A stretch of DNA of 51,523 nt, from positions 1 to 51,523 of the forward strand of contig JAHQWH010000034.1 of the NCBI GenBank assembly GCA_029856105.1, in the 5' to 3' direction. This DNA comes from Promethearchaeia archaeon. GTDB lineage: Archaea > Asgardarchaeota > Lokiarchaeia > Sigyniarchaeales > SOKP01. The translations under genes and the position numbers were made by a program. This document shows positions 1-8,347 of this stretch, piece after piece. Position 1 is the first letter of the stretch. Each line of letters begins with the position of its first letter. A model generated the notes under the pieces. That model searched no databases. It saw nothing but the letters and a program-made list of their open reading frames with translations, and was not told the DNA's origin.

Positions 1-323
<323 letters not shown>

Positions 324-401
324 TTTATTTAAATCTTAATTACTTGGAGTTTGTTATAAGAGTTATTAATTAACTTTCAACCTTTTTATATTAATCGTAA
401 T

Positions 402-503
402 GGGCCTGTAGATCAGTAGCAGATCGCTTGACACACAACTAGCAATTAGCTTGATGCGAGATTTGCACTCAAGAGGTCACGGGTTCAATTCCCGTCAGGT
501 CCA
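402..503 (+). tRNA. tRNA-Ala(TGC) with one intron
   Basis: Acceptor strand GGGCCTG (402-408) pairs with CAGGTCC (496-502), with discriminator A at 503. The D stem is GATC/GATC and the T arm contains GGTTCAATTCC. The anticodon stem CTTGA (427-431) pairs with TCAAG (469-473). The loop reads C-T-TGC-A-C, anticodon at 464-466, once about 30 bases (roughly 433-462) are removed; this places the intron near position 32/33, not the canonical 37/38. The exact boundary can slide by a base or two. It lies between 16S rRNA and unrelated genes and is probably co-transcribed with 16S. Confidence 0.88.
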
Positions 504-689
504 CTTTCTTCTCGCAAGATCGATAAAGCGATACAAAAATCTTTTACTTCTTTAAATTTATTATTATTGTAAAGATATAAAACTCAAAAAACAAATTCAA
601 ATTTTTATTAATAAGACATAAACTTATTATTTTAAATTGTAAAATCAGAACTTTTTTTAATTATTCTTTATATTTTATGAATAACAACT

Positions 690-845
690 ATGAAGTTAAT
701 AAGTTATTTTGTGATTGTCATTTTATTTTTATTTCAAGACTTAACTCCAGAACAAGAAATGTTTAATTTCATGTTAGTTTTCCTTGGAATTATATTGATA
801 ATCGTTATTTTAGTGTATATTTTGTTAACTTCAAGGCAAGAATGA
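690..845 (+). CDS. small membrane protein, 51 aa
   Basis: An open frame of 51 codons starts with ATG at 690 and ends with TGA at 843-845. The product starts MKLISYFVIVILFLF and has a second hydrophobic stretch FLGIILIIVILVYILL near the C-terminus, separated by an acidic turn with PEQE. It therefore looks like a two-span membrane miniprotein, or a signal-type helix plus one anchor. A TATA-like CTTTATATTTT lies about 20 bases upstream, so transcription may be almost leaderless. It converges on the YchF-type gene, with 6 bases between their stops. I do not recognise the family. The long hydrophobic runs in an AT-rich region could in part reflect base composition. Confidence 0.5.
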   Translation: MKLISYFVIVILFLFQDLTPEQEMFNFMLVFLGIILIIVILVYILLTSRQE

Positions 846-851
846 TTCTTT

Positions 852-2063
852 TTATTTTGCTGATACAATTTTAATGATATCATTATGATTTAATTCATAA
901 TTTTCGCCTAATCTCTTTTTCGTTCGCGCATCAATACCAAAAATAAAATGGTCAGCTAAATCAGTATGAATTTTATCGCGAACAAAATTCTTTAACAAGG
1001 TACCTTTTTTGACGAGGAAAGCATCGGGTAGAACATTACCCTTGTTATCTGTATATTTATTAATATCAGAAATGGGGTAAACACAGATTTGATTTAAAGT
1101 GTTAAAAACAGCGAAATTTAACGCTTTTTGAATCCCAGTTTCTTTAAACGGGTTAAGAATTATCTCTCGTATCTTATTTAACATCTGTAATTCTTTTTGG
1201 CCTAAATTTTGATCACCCATTATATTAAAATTATCTGAACCAGGTAAATAATCAATCTTTTTTTCTTGGTGGTATTTTCTTAAAAAATATTCAGCTAAAG
1301 CGCTACAAGGAATAACTTCTCCATCAAACTTTTTCTTTAATACAACAAAATTTTCCATACCATTCTCTTTATCAATCTTATTAGCTAAAATAAGAATAGG
1401 TTTTGAAAGTTCTCTTAAATTTTTCGAGAAAATTAAAAGGTCATCATCTGACCACGATGAAGGGTTTTTATCTCCTAAATTTGATTGTTTTAAAGCTAAT
1501 CCAATTTGATGCCTTTTAACCTTTATTCCCGAAAGCCTTTTATGTAATTCTTCAACAAATTTTTTTTTTCCCCGAGAAAATAAATTTAAGAATTTACTCC
1601 AATCTTCTCTTTCTAAGATTTGCTTAAACCAAAGATTAATTTCATTTTCAAGGAAGATTATATCTTCGTAGGGGTCATTTTCACCGATCTTTATTCTTTT
1701 CCCGTTTTTATCGAGAGAACCGCTAATATCAACTATATGAATAAGAACATCCGCTGTACCTAAATCGTTAAGAAATCTATTTCCCAAGCCTTTTCCCTTA
1801 TGAGCGTCAGGAACTAAACCAGCAACGTCGAGTATATTTATAGGAATAAAACGATTACCAATGACGCAGTAAGAATTTTTTGGATTATCTTTGACATTTA
1901 ATTCTTTACAAACACAATTTATCTTTATATACGCCACTCCTTTATTCGGTTCGATGGTTGTAAAAGGTAATTCACTCACTTTTGCGTTTGTTAAGCATGC
2001 TGCATTTAAAAAAGTCGATTTTCCAGAACTTGGTTTTCCAATAATCCCTATTAAAAAACTCAT
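852..2063 (-). CDS. YchF/Ola1-type Obg-family GTPase
   Basis: The 403-residue protein is a ribosome-associated Obg-family P-loop NTPase of the archaeal YchF/Ola1 type. The P loop is GKPSSGKST at residues 9-17, against the usual GxPNxGKST. Switch II is DVAGL at 79-83 and the guanine-recognition motif is NKID at 228-231. An insertion of about 120 residues lies between G3 and G4, as expected for a helical domain. The last 80 or so residues have the look of a TGS domain, ending FGIDARTKKRLGENYELNHND. YchF/Ola1 proteins bind ribosomes and often prefer ATP; the nucleotide used here cannot be read from sequence. The gene is monocistronic in appearance, just downstream of the HerA-like gene on the same strand. 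Confidence 0.88.
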   Translation of the reverse strand: MSFLIGIIGKPSSGKSTFLNAACLTNAKVSELPFTTIEPNKGVAYIKINCVCKELNVKDNPKNSYCVIGNRFIPINILDVAGLVPDAHKGKGLGNRFLNDLGTADVLIHIVDISGSLDKNGKRIKIGENDPYEDIIFLENEINLWFKQILEREDWSKFLNLFSRGKKKFVEELHKRLSGIKVKRHQIGLALKQSNLGDKNPSSWSDDDLLIFSKNLRELSKPILILANKIDKENGMENFVVLKKKFDGEVIPCSALAEYFLRKYHQEKKIDYLPGSDNFNIMGDQNLGQKELQMLNKIREIILNPFKETGIQKALNFAVFNTLNQICVYPISDINKYTDNKGNVLPDAFLVKKGTLLKNFVRDKIHTDLADHFIFGIDARTKKRLGENYELNHNDIIKIVSAK

Positions 2064-2095
2064 TATTTAATACTAGAATTCCAATTTCTTAAAAT

Positions 2096-3892
2096 TTATT
2101 TATTTTTCTCTTGTTCATTGAATAAATTAGTAATATAATCATCAAATTTATCATATTTCTTTTTTTCAACCATAATAACTGCATTTTTTTTGCTATTTTT
2201 TACAGTTATTAAATTTGTAGAACTTAGTAGAGAGGAATCTTCTTTTTCTCTATTTTGCAAAATCTTTTTTAAAATCTTTTTATTTTTCAACAGATTTATT
2301 TTGGAAAAATGCTTTGAAATTGATGTTTTAACATTTTTAAGCAGAAGTTTGTATATTTTACTAGTTTTTTGCTGAAATTCTATTTTTGAATCCAATTTTT
2401 TTTCACTCTTTTCTAAAATCAACTGATTTTTTCTATTTATCTCTGAAACTGTTATAAAGTGCCGCTTTATATAGGGAACGTCAAGTAAAAATGGTTCTTT
2501 AATTGAATCTACACGTATGATACATTGACCTTCATCCAATATTGAAAGATAGTTCCTTTTTTCAATATCTAAGTTTAAAAGTTCACACATGACATCTTTT
2601 TCAAGATGATTTTTAAAAGTTAGAACAACGCCATTATTGGCTAATATTTCTCTACTAATATTTGGACGAGTAGATAATGTTATTAAGCATTCTCCAGTAC
2701 CCCTTTGTATAAGTGCAATATCTTCTAAATAGGACGTCAATTTTGACTTTTTTAACAAGTCTTGAGGTGCAAAATATTGAGCATCTTCGATAATAGTGAT
2801 ATGTTTTATTCCTTGATAATTTAAGGCACCCTGGGTTAAATTTTTATCCCACATATACTTTAGAACCATATTTAGAAAAAAAAGAGCATCTTCTTTTTCT
2901 CCACCGAGACGAATTATTGAACTTAAATCTAAAATAACATTTTTAATAAAAAGTTCTGATATCTGTATCTTAGAATTTGATTCAAATACAGCCTTGATCG
3001 GACCTATAGAAAATCTCCTGATTCTATTTTGTAAACTGACAAGTGTTTGTTTTAACATAGGGATTTTATTCTGATTAACATTAAGATATTTTTTACTACA
3101 AATTTCAAAACCTTCCCAACTCTGAAGAGCCTTATTTTCACAGATTTTTGTTAATATTTCAATTAATACTTTTTCCATTTGAGGGGAATATTCTGCGCTC
3201 TCATTTAAAAACTGTCCACTTTTTAATATATCAAATATTCTCTCGGCGTGGATAATGGGGTTTGCACCTAATGGGTCGAAGATATTAATCGAAAAATTTT
3301 CTCCTGGCCATAGAATTAATAAGTCTTTTAGTTTGTCTTGCAAGAAATGATATTCTCCCTTAAATTCTACTAAAAAAAAAGGCTTTTTATATTGCTTTGT
3401 AAAATTTATTAGAAAATTTTGTAGAAAATTACTTTTTCCGGTGCCCGTTGAACCGCAAACAAACATATGTTTCTCAAGATCCTTTATTGAAAGGGAAAAA
3501 TCATATTTTTTTGAATTTCCCCTTAAGACCTTCCCTAATTTAATAGAACCCCCTTTTGAGGTTTGATATGAAGGCTCTTCCAAATCCATGATTAATTTAT
3601 CTACTTTTAAAAAATTTAATATGCATAAAATAATGGAACAACAAAGAAAAATTACAGACATGTTAAAATTAAAAATATCTCCGATATAATTATTGAAATT
3701 ATCTAAAATGTAATCCGAGTCTTTTATCAAAAACAATGGAAAATCAATTAACAGAAAATATACTACAGCTATAAAAAGCGTAAATATAAGATATCTTAAT
3801 TTTAATAAAGAAAATCCCCTTTTCTTATAAAAATAATAAACTACATTTATTATAAAACAGAATATATTTAAAATAAAAAAACTATTAACCAT
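2096..3892 (-). CDS. membrane-anchored HerA/VirD4-like P-loop ATPase
   Basis: The 598-residue protein has three hydrophobic segments in the first 95 residues (about 5-22, 32-55 and 77-95). A hexameric DNA- or protein-translocating ATPase domain of the HerA/FtsK/VirD4 superfamily follows: Walker A GSTGTGKS at 147-154, Walker B ITIIED at 365-370 and an STRP segment at 407-410. The C-terminal 130 residues are lysine-rich and probably disordered. N-terminal membrane helices followed by this domain are typical of VirD4/TraD-type coupling proteins, which feed DNA or protein to a secretion pore. No relaxase, pilus gene or HerA partner nuclease (NurA) is adjacent, so its partner is unknown. A chromosome-partition or DNA-uptake role is also possible. 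Confidence 0.75.
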   Translation of the reverse strand: MVNSFFILNIFCFIINVVYYFYKKRGFSLLKLRYLIFTLFIAVVYFLLIDFPLFLIKDSDYILDNFNNYIGDIFNFNMSVIFLCCSIILCILNFLKVDKLIMDLEEPSYQTSKGGSIKLGKVLRGNSKKYDFSLSIKDLEKHMFVCGSTGTGKSNFLQNFLINFTKQYKKPFFLVEFKGEYHFLQDKLKDLLILWPGENFSINIFDPLGANPIIHAERIFDILKSGQFLNESAEYSPQMEKVLIEILTKICENKALQSWEGFEICSKKYLNVNQNKIPMLKQTLVSLQNRIRRFSIGPIKAVFESNSKIQISELFIKNVILDLSSIIRLGGEKEDALFFLNMVLKYMWDKNLTQGALNYQGIKHITIIEDAQYFAPQDLLKKSKLTSYLEDIALIQRGTGECLITLSTRPNISREILANNGVVLTFKNHLEKDVMCELLNLDIEKRNYLSILDEGQCIIRVDSIKEPFLLDVPYIKRHFITVSEINRKNQLILEKSEKKLDSKIEFQQKTSKIYKLLLKNVKTSISKHFSKINLLKNKKILKKILQNREKEDSSLLSSTNLITVKNSKKNAVIMVEKKKYDKFDDYITNLFNEQEKNK

Positions 3893-4316
3893 TTTAACTT
3901 TTTTAAATCAAAAAGTTATAAACTACACAAAATTTTAACCTTAAAAAGCTTAATTTTCTGGATGGCTAGAGCGAATTTATATCGATTTTCAAGTTACCTA
4001 AAAATAAAAAATCCTGTGAAAAAGCTACCCGCCAAAATAAGAAGTAGAACCGTTTGATGACGTCTTTAGATTATAAGAAGATATATTCTCTCAGAAATAT
4101 GCCAATTGAGTCAATATACCTGAGAATAATAATTAAATAAAGAAAAAATAATTTAGGAGTTAATTTCTTAGTTTTAATGCATTCTTTAAAAACATTTTCA
4201 CTAAGGAAAATTGAAAGAATTCATATTCGTAAACTTTTTTAATTTTATGACTTAGAGATCATTATATAAATAACATAAAATTTTGAATTAAAATATTAGA
4301 ATAAAGTGATTTTAAA
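3893..4316. other. intergenic region with a GC-richer island and thermosome promoter
   Basis: This spacer of about 420 bases separates two divergent genes. Most of it is AT-rich, but about 3960-4062 is visibly less so. That island contains a 31-codon open frame (3962-4057) encoding a very basic peptide starting MARANLYRFSSYLKIK. It also contains a TGATGA sequence overlapping the frame's stop, which could be a C box of a C/D guide RNA, with CTGA about 60 bases on. Neither reading is secure. The 3' end holds the thermosome promoter. Confidence 0.4.
4261..4272 (+). promoter_or_regulatory. TATA box of the thermosome gene
   Basis: ATTATATAAATA lies 45-56 bases before the thermosome start codon. 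With the usual archaeal spacing of about 25 bases, transcription would start near 4297 and leave a 5' leader of about 20 bases. This is sequence-based inference only. Confidence 0.6.
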
Positions 4317-5921
4317 ATGGCACAGTTGAGCGGTGTCCCAATCCTTATCTTAAAAGAAGGTACAGAAAGAAAACAAGGAAAGGATGCCCAAAAAAATAAT
4401 ATAGCTGCAGCTAAAGCAGTAGCAGAAGCAGTAAGAACAACACTTGGTCCTAAAGGTATGGATAAAATGCTTGTTGATTCTTTAGGAGATGTAACAATAA
4501 CGAACGATGGTGCAACGATCTTAGACACTATTGATATTGAACATCCAGCAGCTAAAATGATAGTCGAAGTTGCTAAAACGCAAGATGATAAAGTTGGCGA
4601 TGGAACTACTACGAGCGTTATCATTTCTGGAGAATTATTGAATCTTGCCCAAGAGTTAATGGATCAATCAGTTCACCCAACGATAATAATTAGGGGTTAT
4701 AGAAAAGCTTTATTAAAGTCTAAGGAAATATTGAAAGAACTAGCTACTAAAATTGATATTAACGATGTAGAGACTTTATTGAAAGTCGCAGGAACTTCAA
4801 TGAATAGTAAATTAATTACGGGAGTTAAAAGTCATTTTGCAGATATTGCTGTTAAAGCGGTAAACCAAATAAAAGAAAAACGCGGAGACCGTATTTTAAT
4901 CGATTTGGATCAAATTCAAATGATAAAAAAAGAAGGAAAAAGTCTAATAGATACAAAAATCATAGATGGAATTATAGTGGATAAGGAAATTGTACATCCT
5001 ATGATGCCAAAATCTCTCAAGGATGCAAAAATTGCATTAATTACCTCATCTCTTGAAGTTGAGAAAACTGAATTTGATGCCGAGATTAGAATTCAAACAC
5101 CTGATCAAATCAATAAATTCCTTGAAGAAGAAGCGAAAATGCTTAAATCCCGCGTTAACAAATTAAAAGAAGTTGGAGTTAATGTTGTTTTTTGTCAGAA
5201 GGGTGTTGATGACAAGGCACAAAACTTTCTTGCCCAAGAAAACATCATAACGATTCGTAGAGTTAAGAGATCTGATATGGAAAAACTTGCTCGAGCTACA
5301 AATGCAAAATTGGTCAATAATATCTTCGATATTAAAGCTGAGGACTTAGGTAAAGCAGGAAAAGTAGAGGAAAAGAAAATTGGGGATGATAATATGATTT
5401 TTGTATCCGAGTGTGTTGATCCTAAGGCTGTGAGCATATTAATAAGGGCTGGGATTGAACATGTTATGGATGAAGCTGAAAGAATGTTCGATGACGCACT
5501 ATCTGTAGTAAAAGCAGCAATTGAAATGCCTTACATTTTACCGGGGGGCGGAGCCTCTGAAATTGAGTTAGCTAAACGATTAAGAGCTTATGCTCGTTCA
5601 ATAGGGGGTAGAGAACAATTAGCGATTGAAATCTATGCTAACGCCTTAGAGATAATCCCTAAAACATTAGTTGAAAATGCGGGACATAATCCTGTTGATT
5701 TGATTGTAGAATTACGTTCAAAACACGAATCAGATAATGGAAACTCGTATGGTATTAATATTGATACGGGTAAACCTGACAATATGATGGAACTGGGTGT
5801 TATTGAACCATTAATGATATTAACTCAAGCTATTCAATCAGCAACTGAAGTTACTTCTATGATTTTAAAAATTGACGATGTAATTGCTGCTTCAGGACTT
5901 TCGAAACATTCTGGAGATTAA
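4317..5921 (+). CDS. thermosome subunit (group II chaperonin)
   Basis: The 534-residue product is a CCT/thermosome subunit that assembles into double-ring ATP-driven folding chambers in the cytosol. The N-terminus has the family signature [18 protein letters not shown] at about 41-58 and TNDGATIL shortly after. The ATPase motif GDGTTT is at about 94-99 and PGGGASE at about 410. Length matches the family. The C-terminus ends KHSGD and lacks the Gly-Met-rich tail of many thermosomes. The start is supported by the TATA box at 4261-4272. Archaea often have several paralogues (alpha, beta); which this is cannot be told here. A T-rich run after the stop (5922-5943) may serve as terminator towards the convergent Tsr3 gene. 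Confidence 0.97.
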   Translation: MAQLSGVPILILKEGTERKQGKDAQKNNIAAAKAVAEAVRTTLGPKGMDKMLVDSLGDVTITNDGATILDTIDIEHPAAKMIVEVAKTQDDKVGDGTTTSVIISGELLNLAQELMDQSVHPTIIIRGYRKALLKSKEILKELATKIDINDVETLLKVAGTSMNSKLITGVKSHFADIAVKAVNQIKEKRGDRILIDLDQIQMIKKEGKSLIDTKIIDGIIVDKEIVHPMMPKSLKDAKIALITSSLEVEKTEFDAEIRIQTPDQINKFLEEEAKMLKSRVNKLKEVGVNVVFCQKGVDDKAQNFLAQENIITIRRVKRSDMEKLARATNAKLVNNIFDIKAEDLGKAGKVEEKKIGDDNMIFVSECVDPKAVSILIRAGIEHVMDEAERMFDDALSVVKAAIEMPYILPGGGASEIELAKRLRAYARSIGGREQLAIEIYANALEIIPKTLVENAGHNPVDLIVELRSKHESDNGNSYGINIDTGKPDNMMELGVIEPLMILTQAIQSATEVTSMILKIDDVIAASGLSKHSGD

Positions 5922-5944
5922 TTTTTTTTAATTTTTTATTTTTA

Positions 5945-6406
5945 TTAAAATTTATTCAATTTTTTAAATTCAACTCCCCATGAAAATTTTGAGAGTATCA
6001 AATCAGCGTAATTATGAAAATCTGTAATATAAAGCGCTGCCGCTAATGCCTCAACAGAGCTCAATTTTTCCACTTTGCCATAATTTACTGGATTTGCAGC
6101 GATAAGTGCTGGTAATCTTCTGCTGTTTTTTAAGTTAAAGTTTTTCAAATTGAATATTTTTTTCCAAGAGCAATCCACGACAATAAGACCGTACTTCAAA
6201 ATAATCTCTCTATCGCTATCATTTATCAATTTTTTAGAAAAGGGATCTAAAAAAATAGCATTATAGTTTCTTCCTTTAATTTTAGACACGATTTTTAGCA
6301 GATTAAACCTTGATAATTTCAAGGCTGTGCATTTTTTCCTATCGCATTCATTAAAATGGAGACAAAATAGTTTCGGAATAGATTCTTCCAAATTAGATTT
6401 AATCAT
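5945..6406 (-). CDS. tsr3: Tsr3-type rRNA aminocarboxypropyltransferase
   Basis: The 153-residue protein matches Tsr3 (formerly DUF367), which transfers the 3-amino-3-carboxypropyl group of S-adenosylmethionine to a pseudouridine derivative in helix 31 of small-subunit rRNA, a late maturation step. Visible hallmarks are the short RLI-like N-terminus with CDRKKC (21-26), VVDCSW at 76-81 and the block RRLPALIAANPVNYG at 97-110, followed by LSSVEALAAAL. It is at the short end for the family. It overlaps the upstream roadblock gene by 8 bases, so the two are probably translated from one mRNA. In eukaryotes Tsr3 acts with Nmd3-era pre-ribosomes, and other assembly factors (Rio1, Pno1, Nmd3) are encoded elsewhere in this window. 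Confidence 0.88.
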   Translation of the reverse strand: MIKSNLEESIPKLFCLHFNECDRKKCTALKLSRFNLLKIVSKIKGRNYNAIFLDPFSKKLINDSDREIILKYGLIVVDCSWKKIFNLKNFNLKNSRRLPALIAANPVNYGKVEKLSSVEALAAALYITDFHNYADLILSKFSWGVEFKKLNKF

Positions 6407-7397
6407 ATTTAAAACTGGTTAATACATTTACAGATTTTATAAAGTTTTCAGTAGTTCGCTCAGCCCCTATTATTTTCATTATTGAAAATATAATATTTCG
6501 GGATTCACACATAATTGGAATTCCCCCATACGTCAATGTGAAGAGACCTATAAAAGAAATTTCTTCCATGTTTAAAGTTCCTTCCACTTCAGAAAACTTT
6601 AATTTTCCAGAAGGACAAGTAATAATTCCGTAAAAATTTTCAGGATCTTGCCCAGAAATTGCCACATAACACAATAACTCACCAATTGAACAGCTCTCAG
6701 ACTCTTCTTTCATTTTTTGAAAAGCAACATTAGCACTGGCAGAAAACGCCTCAACCGGAATTGGTAAATTTCGGCCACTAACTTCCCGAGCATCTAAAGT
6801 TAAGCCCGTTGAGCTTACAAGACTATACCTTATATATATAGGGTTTTGTATTGAGTCCAAAACATAACTTATAGCCGGTAATAGATTGGTAGAATCAAAT
6901 TTTTCTGGAGAATAAGATACGAAAGAAACTTCAGATCCCATACCAAAGAGGTAAATCGCACTTCGTACTTTGTTTGAAAAATATTCAAGATCTCTCTCAG
7001 TTTCATTATTACTACCAAAAAAATCTCCTAATTTCTGTTTTATATAGTACATAGAACTTGCTAAATTATCTGCATCTAATGGCCATTCTTTGTGATAATC
7101 ATGAACAATTGTTAAGAGAGTTTGATTTATCCTAATCGTTATTAAACAAACCTTATCAAAGAATGAAAACGAAATAACTTGGTCCTTAATATTCAAATCT
7201 TCCCAACTTTCTTCGCTCGCAGAAAACGCTGCTGAAGCTAAACTAGTAATACGATTAGCATTTATCTCAATATCACTTTTCCTTCCAATTTTAGCAATAG
7301 AAAGCCCATTCAAATCACATAAGATTACCAAAATTGTACCTTGAGATGCCCTCAAAATTGACGTCAAATATTTTATTAACGAATCTCTTACACTCAT
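6399..7397 (-). CDS. tandem roadblock/LC7-like domain protein
   Basis: The 332-residue protein appears to carry two roadblock/LC7-type alpha-beta domains. The first (about 1-110) has TILVILCDLNGLSIAKIGR, the pattern of a strand leading into 'd..G..ia', then a helix with ASAAFSAS. The second (about 165-300) repeats this as SLVSSTGLTLDAREVSG, then VEAFSASANVAFQKM. Roadblock proteins dimerise and commonly regulate small Ras-like GTPases (MglB, Ragulator); Asgard archaea are rich in both. A Ras-like GTPase gene lies about 1 kb upstream on the same strand, beyond the tRNA cluster. The downstream overlap with tsr3 suggests co-expression with rRNA maturation, but function is inferred. The domain call rests on pattern, not on a search. 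Confidence 0.65.
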   Translation of the reverse strand: MSVRDSLIKYLTSILRASQGTILVILCDLNGLSIAKIGRKSDIEINANRITSLASAAFSASEESWEDLNIKDQVISFSFFDKVCLITIRINQTLLTIVHDYHKEWPLDADNLASSMYYIKQKLGDFFGSNNETERDLEYFSNKVRSAIYLFGMGSEVSFVSYSPEKFDSTNLLPAISYVLDSIQNPIYIRYSLVSSTGLTLDAREVSGRNLPIPVEAFSASANVAFQKMKEESESCSIGELLCYVAISGQDPENFYGIITCPSGKLKFSEVEGTLNMEEISFIGLFTLTYGGIPIMCESRNIIFSIMKIIGAERTTENFIKSVNVLTSFKYD

Positions 7398-7609
7398 AAA
7401 AAAACCTAATTTTTTTATCTAACCTTATAATTCTATCTGCTTTAATAACAATAATCTTAATTCTTAAATATTTCTTATTTTTATTTTCAACTATCAATTT
7501 AATCGCAAGTAAAATTATTTCTTTAACTAACTAAAAAATTTATTTAGTTTTTCGCATTTTAAATACTAAATTAACTACTAACTTCTAAAAATAACTACTA
7601 AATTCTAAA

Positions 7610-7694
7610 GCGGGAATTGCCAAGTCTGGTCTACGGCGCTGGACTTAGAATCCAGTCTCAGAGGAGTTCGAGGGTTCAAATCCCTCTTCCCGCA
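7610..7694 (+). tRNA. tRNA-Leu(TAG), intronless
   Basis: The type II tRNA has acceptor GCGGGAA (7610-7616) pairing with TTCCCGC (7687-7693) and discriminator A at 7694. The anticodon stem is CTGGA/TCCAG with loop CTTAGAA, anticodon TAG at 7646-7648. A long variable arm TCAGAGGAGTTCGA and T arm GGGTTCAAATCCC follow. No CCA is encoded. It is the only tRNA in the window without an intron. Confidence 0.95.
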
Positions 7695-7855
7695 TTTAAT
7701 TTACAACAATAAAGATAGCATATTTTTAATAAGGTAATCATTTCTTTTTCTATTATAAAAAAATTTAAAATCAAACATTAATTAGAAAATTATATTTAGA
7801 ATCGTTTTTATACAATTCTAATAATCCGTTTGATATAATTTAAAACAAATAGTAA

Positions 7856-7984
7856 GCTCTCGTAGTGTAGTTCGGCCAAACTTTCCTAATAGGAAAGGGC
7901 TTAGCATGCTAGGCTTTCACCCTGGTGACAATACGGAACAAATCGGACCGTATCATTAACCGGGTTCGAATCCCGGCGAGAGCA
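7856..7984 (+). tRNA. tRNA-Glu(TTC) with two non-canonical introns
   Basis: Acceptor GCTCTCG (7856-7862) pairs with CGAGAGC (7977-7983), discriminator A at 7984, followed by CCA (7985-7987) in the DNA. The T arm is CCGGG-TTCGAAT-CCCGG (7960-7976). The anticodon arm is CTAGG-CTTTCAC-CCTGG with TTC at 7916-7918. Two extra segments interrupt the body. One lies in the D loop/stem, about 7880-7903, with hairpin CTTTCCT/AGGAAAG. The other lies in the variable loop, within 7926-7959 (about 29 bases), with hairpin ATACGG/CCGTAT. Removing both leaves about 76 bases with a normal cloverleaf. Boundaries are inferred; the anticodon loop itself has no intron. The Asn tRNA follows 37 bases downstream, probably in one transcript. 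Confidence 0.87.
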
Positions 7985-8021
7985 CCATCAGAACTTGGTA
8001 TAAAGCATTGGAAAATAATCT

Positions 8022-8218
8022 GCCTCGATAGCTCAGTTAGTGAGAGCACCGTATCGGTGTGCTTGATAAAGTAGAGCACCCGGCTCGAATAATGGATGGA
8101 TTTACCATTATTCCCGGAAGTTAACCGGGCGGTCGCATGTTCGATTTGTTGACTAACCTCTGGGCAATACGAGAACCATAAAATAATCGATTTCCGAAGT
8201 TTGGTTTAGCTCGGGGCG
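8022..8218 (+). tRNA. tRNA-Asn(GTT) with three introns
   Basis: Acceptor GCCTCGA (8022-8028) pairs with TCGGGGC (8211-8217), with discriminator G at 8218 as usual for Asn. The D arm GCTC...GAGC is at 8031-8047. Three insertions interrupt the rest. Intron 1 is about 8051-8080, inside the 5' anticodon stem, and ends in a repeat of GAGCACC. Intron 2 is about 8086-8119, between positions 33 and 34, with perfect hairpin AATAATGG/CCATTATT. Intron 3 is about 8150-8208, in the 3' strand of the T stem. After removal the anticodon arm is CCCGG-CTGTTAA-CCGGG and the T arm GCATG-TTCGATT-TGTGC. The mature length is about 74. Exact splice sites are inferred from restored pairing and may slide. Confidence 0.82.
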
Positions 8219-8347
8219 TTTAAATCCTCTTACTTTTATTTATTATAGATTAATGTTTAAATCCGCAATTTACAGAGTATTATAATAGAGTTGATAGAAA
8301 AGTTTCTTTTTTGCGGTTAAAATGGCAATTTCTAAAAATAGGGCGAA

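Noticed and set aside
4055..4130. C/D box guide RNA
   Set aside because: TGATGA and CTGA are present but D' and C' boxes are not convincing and no guide target was checked; kept only as a low-interest finding.
4262..4624. Minus-strand frames over the thermosome, FtsZ, Get3 and similar genes
   Set aside because: They overlap strongly supported genes in antisense and show no family features of their own.
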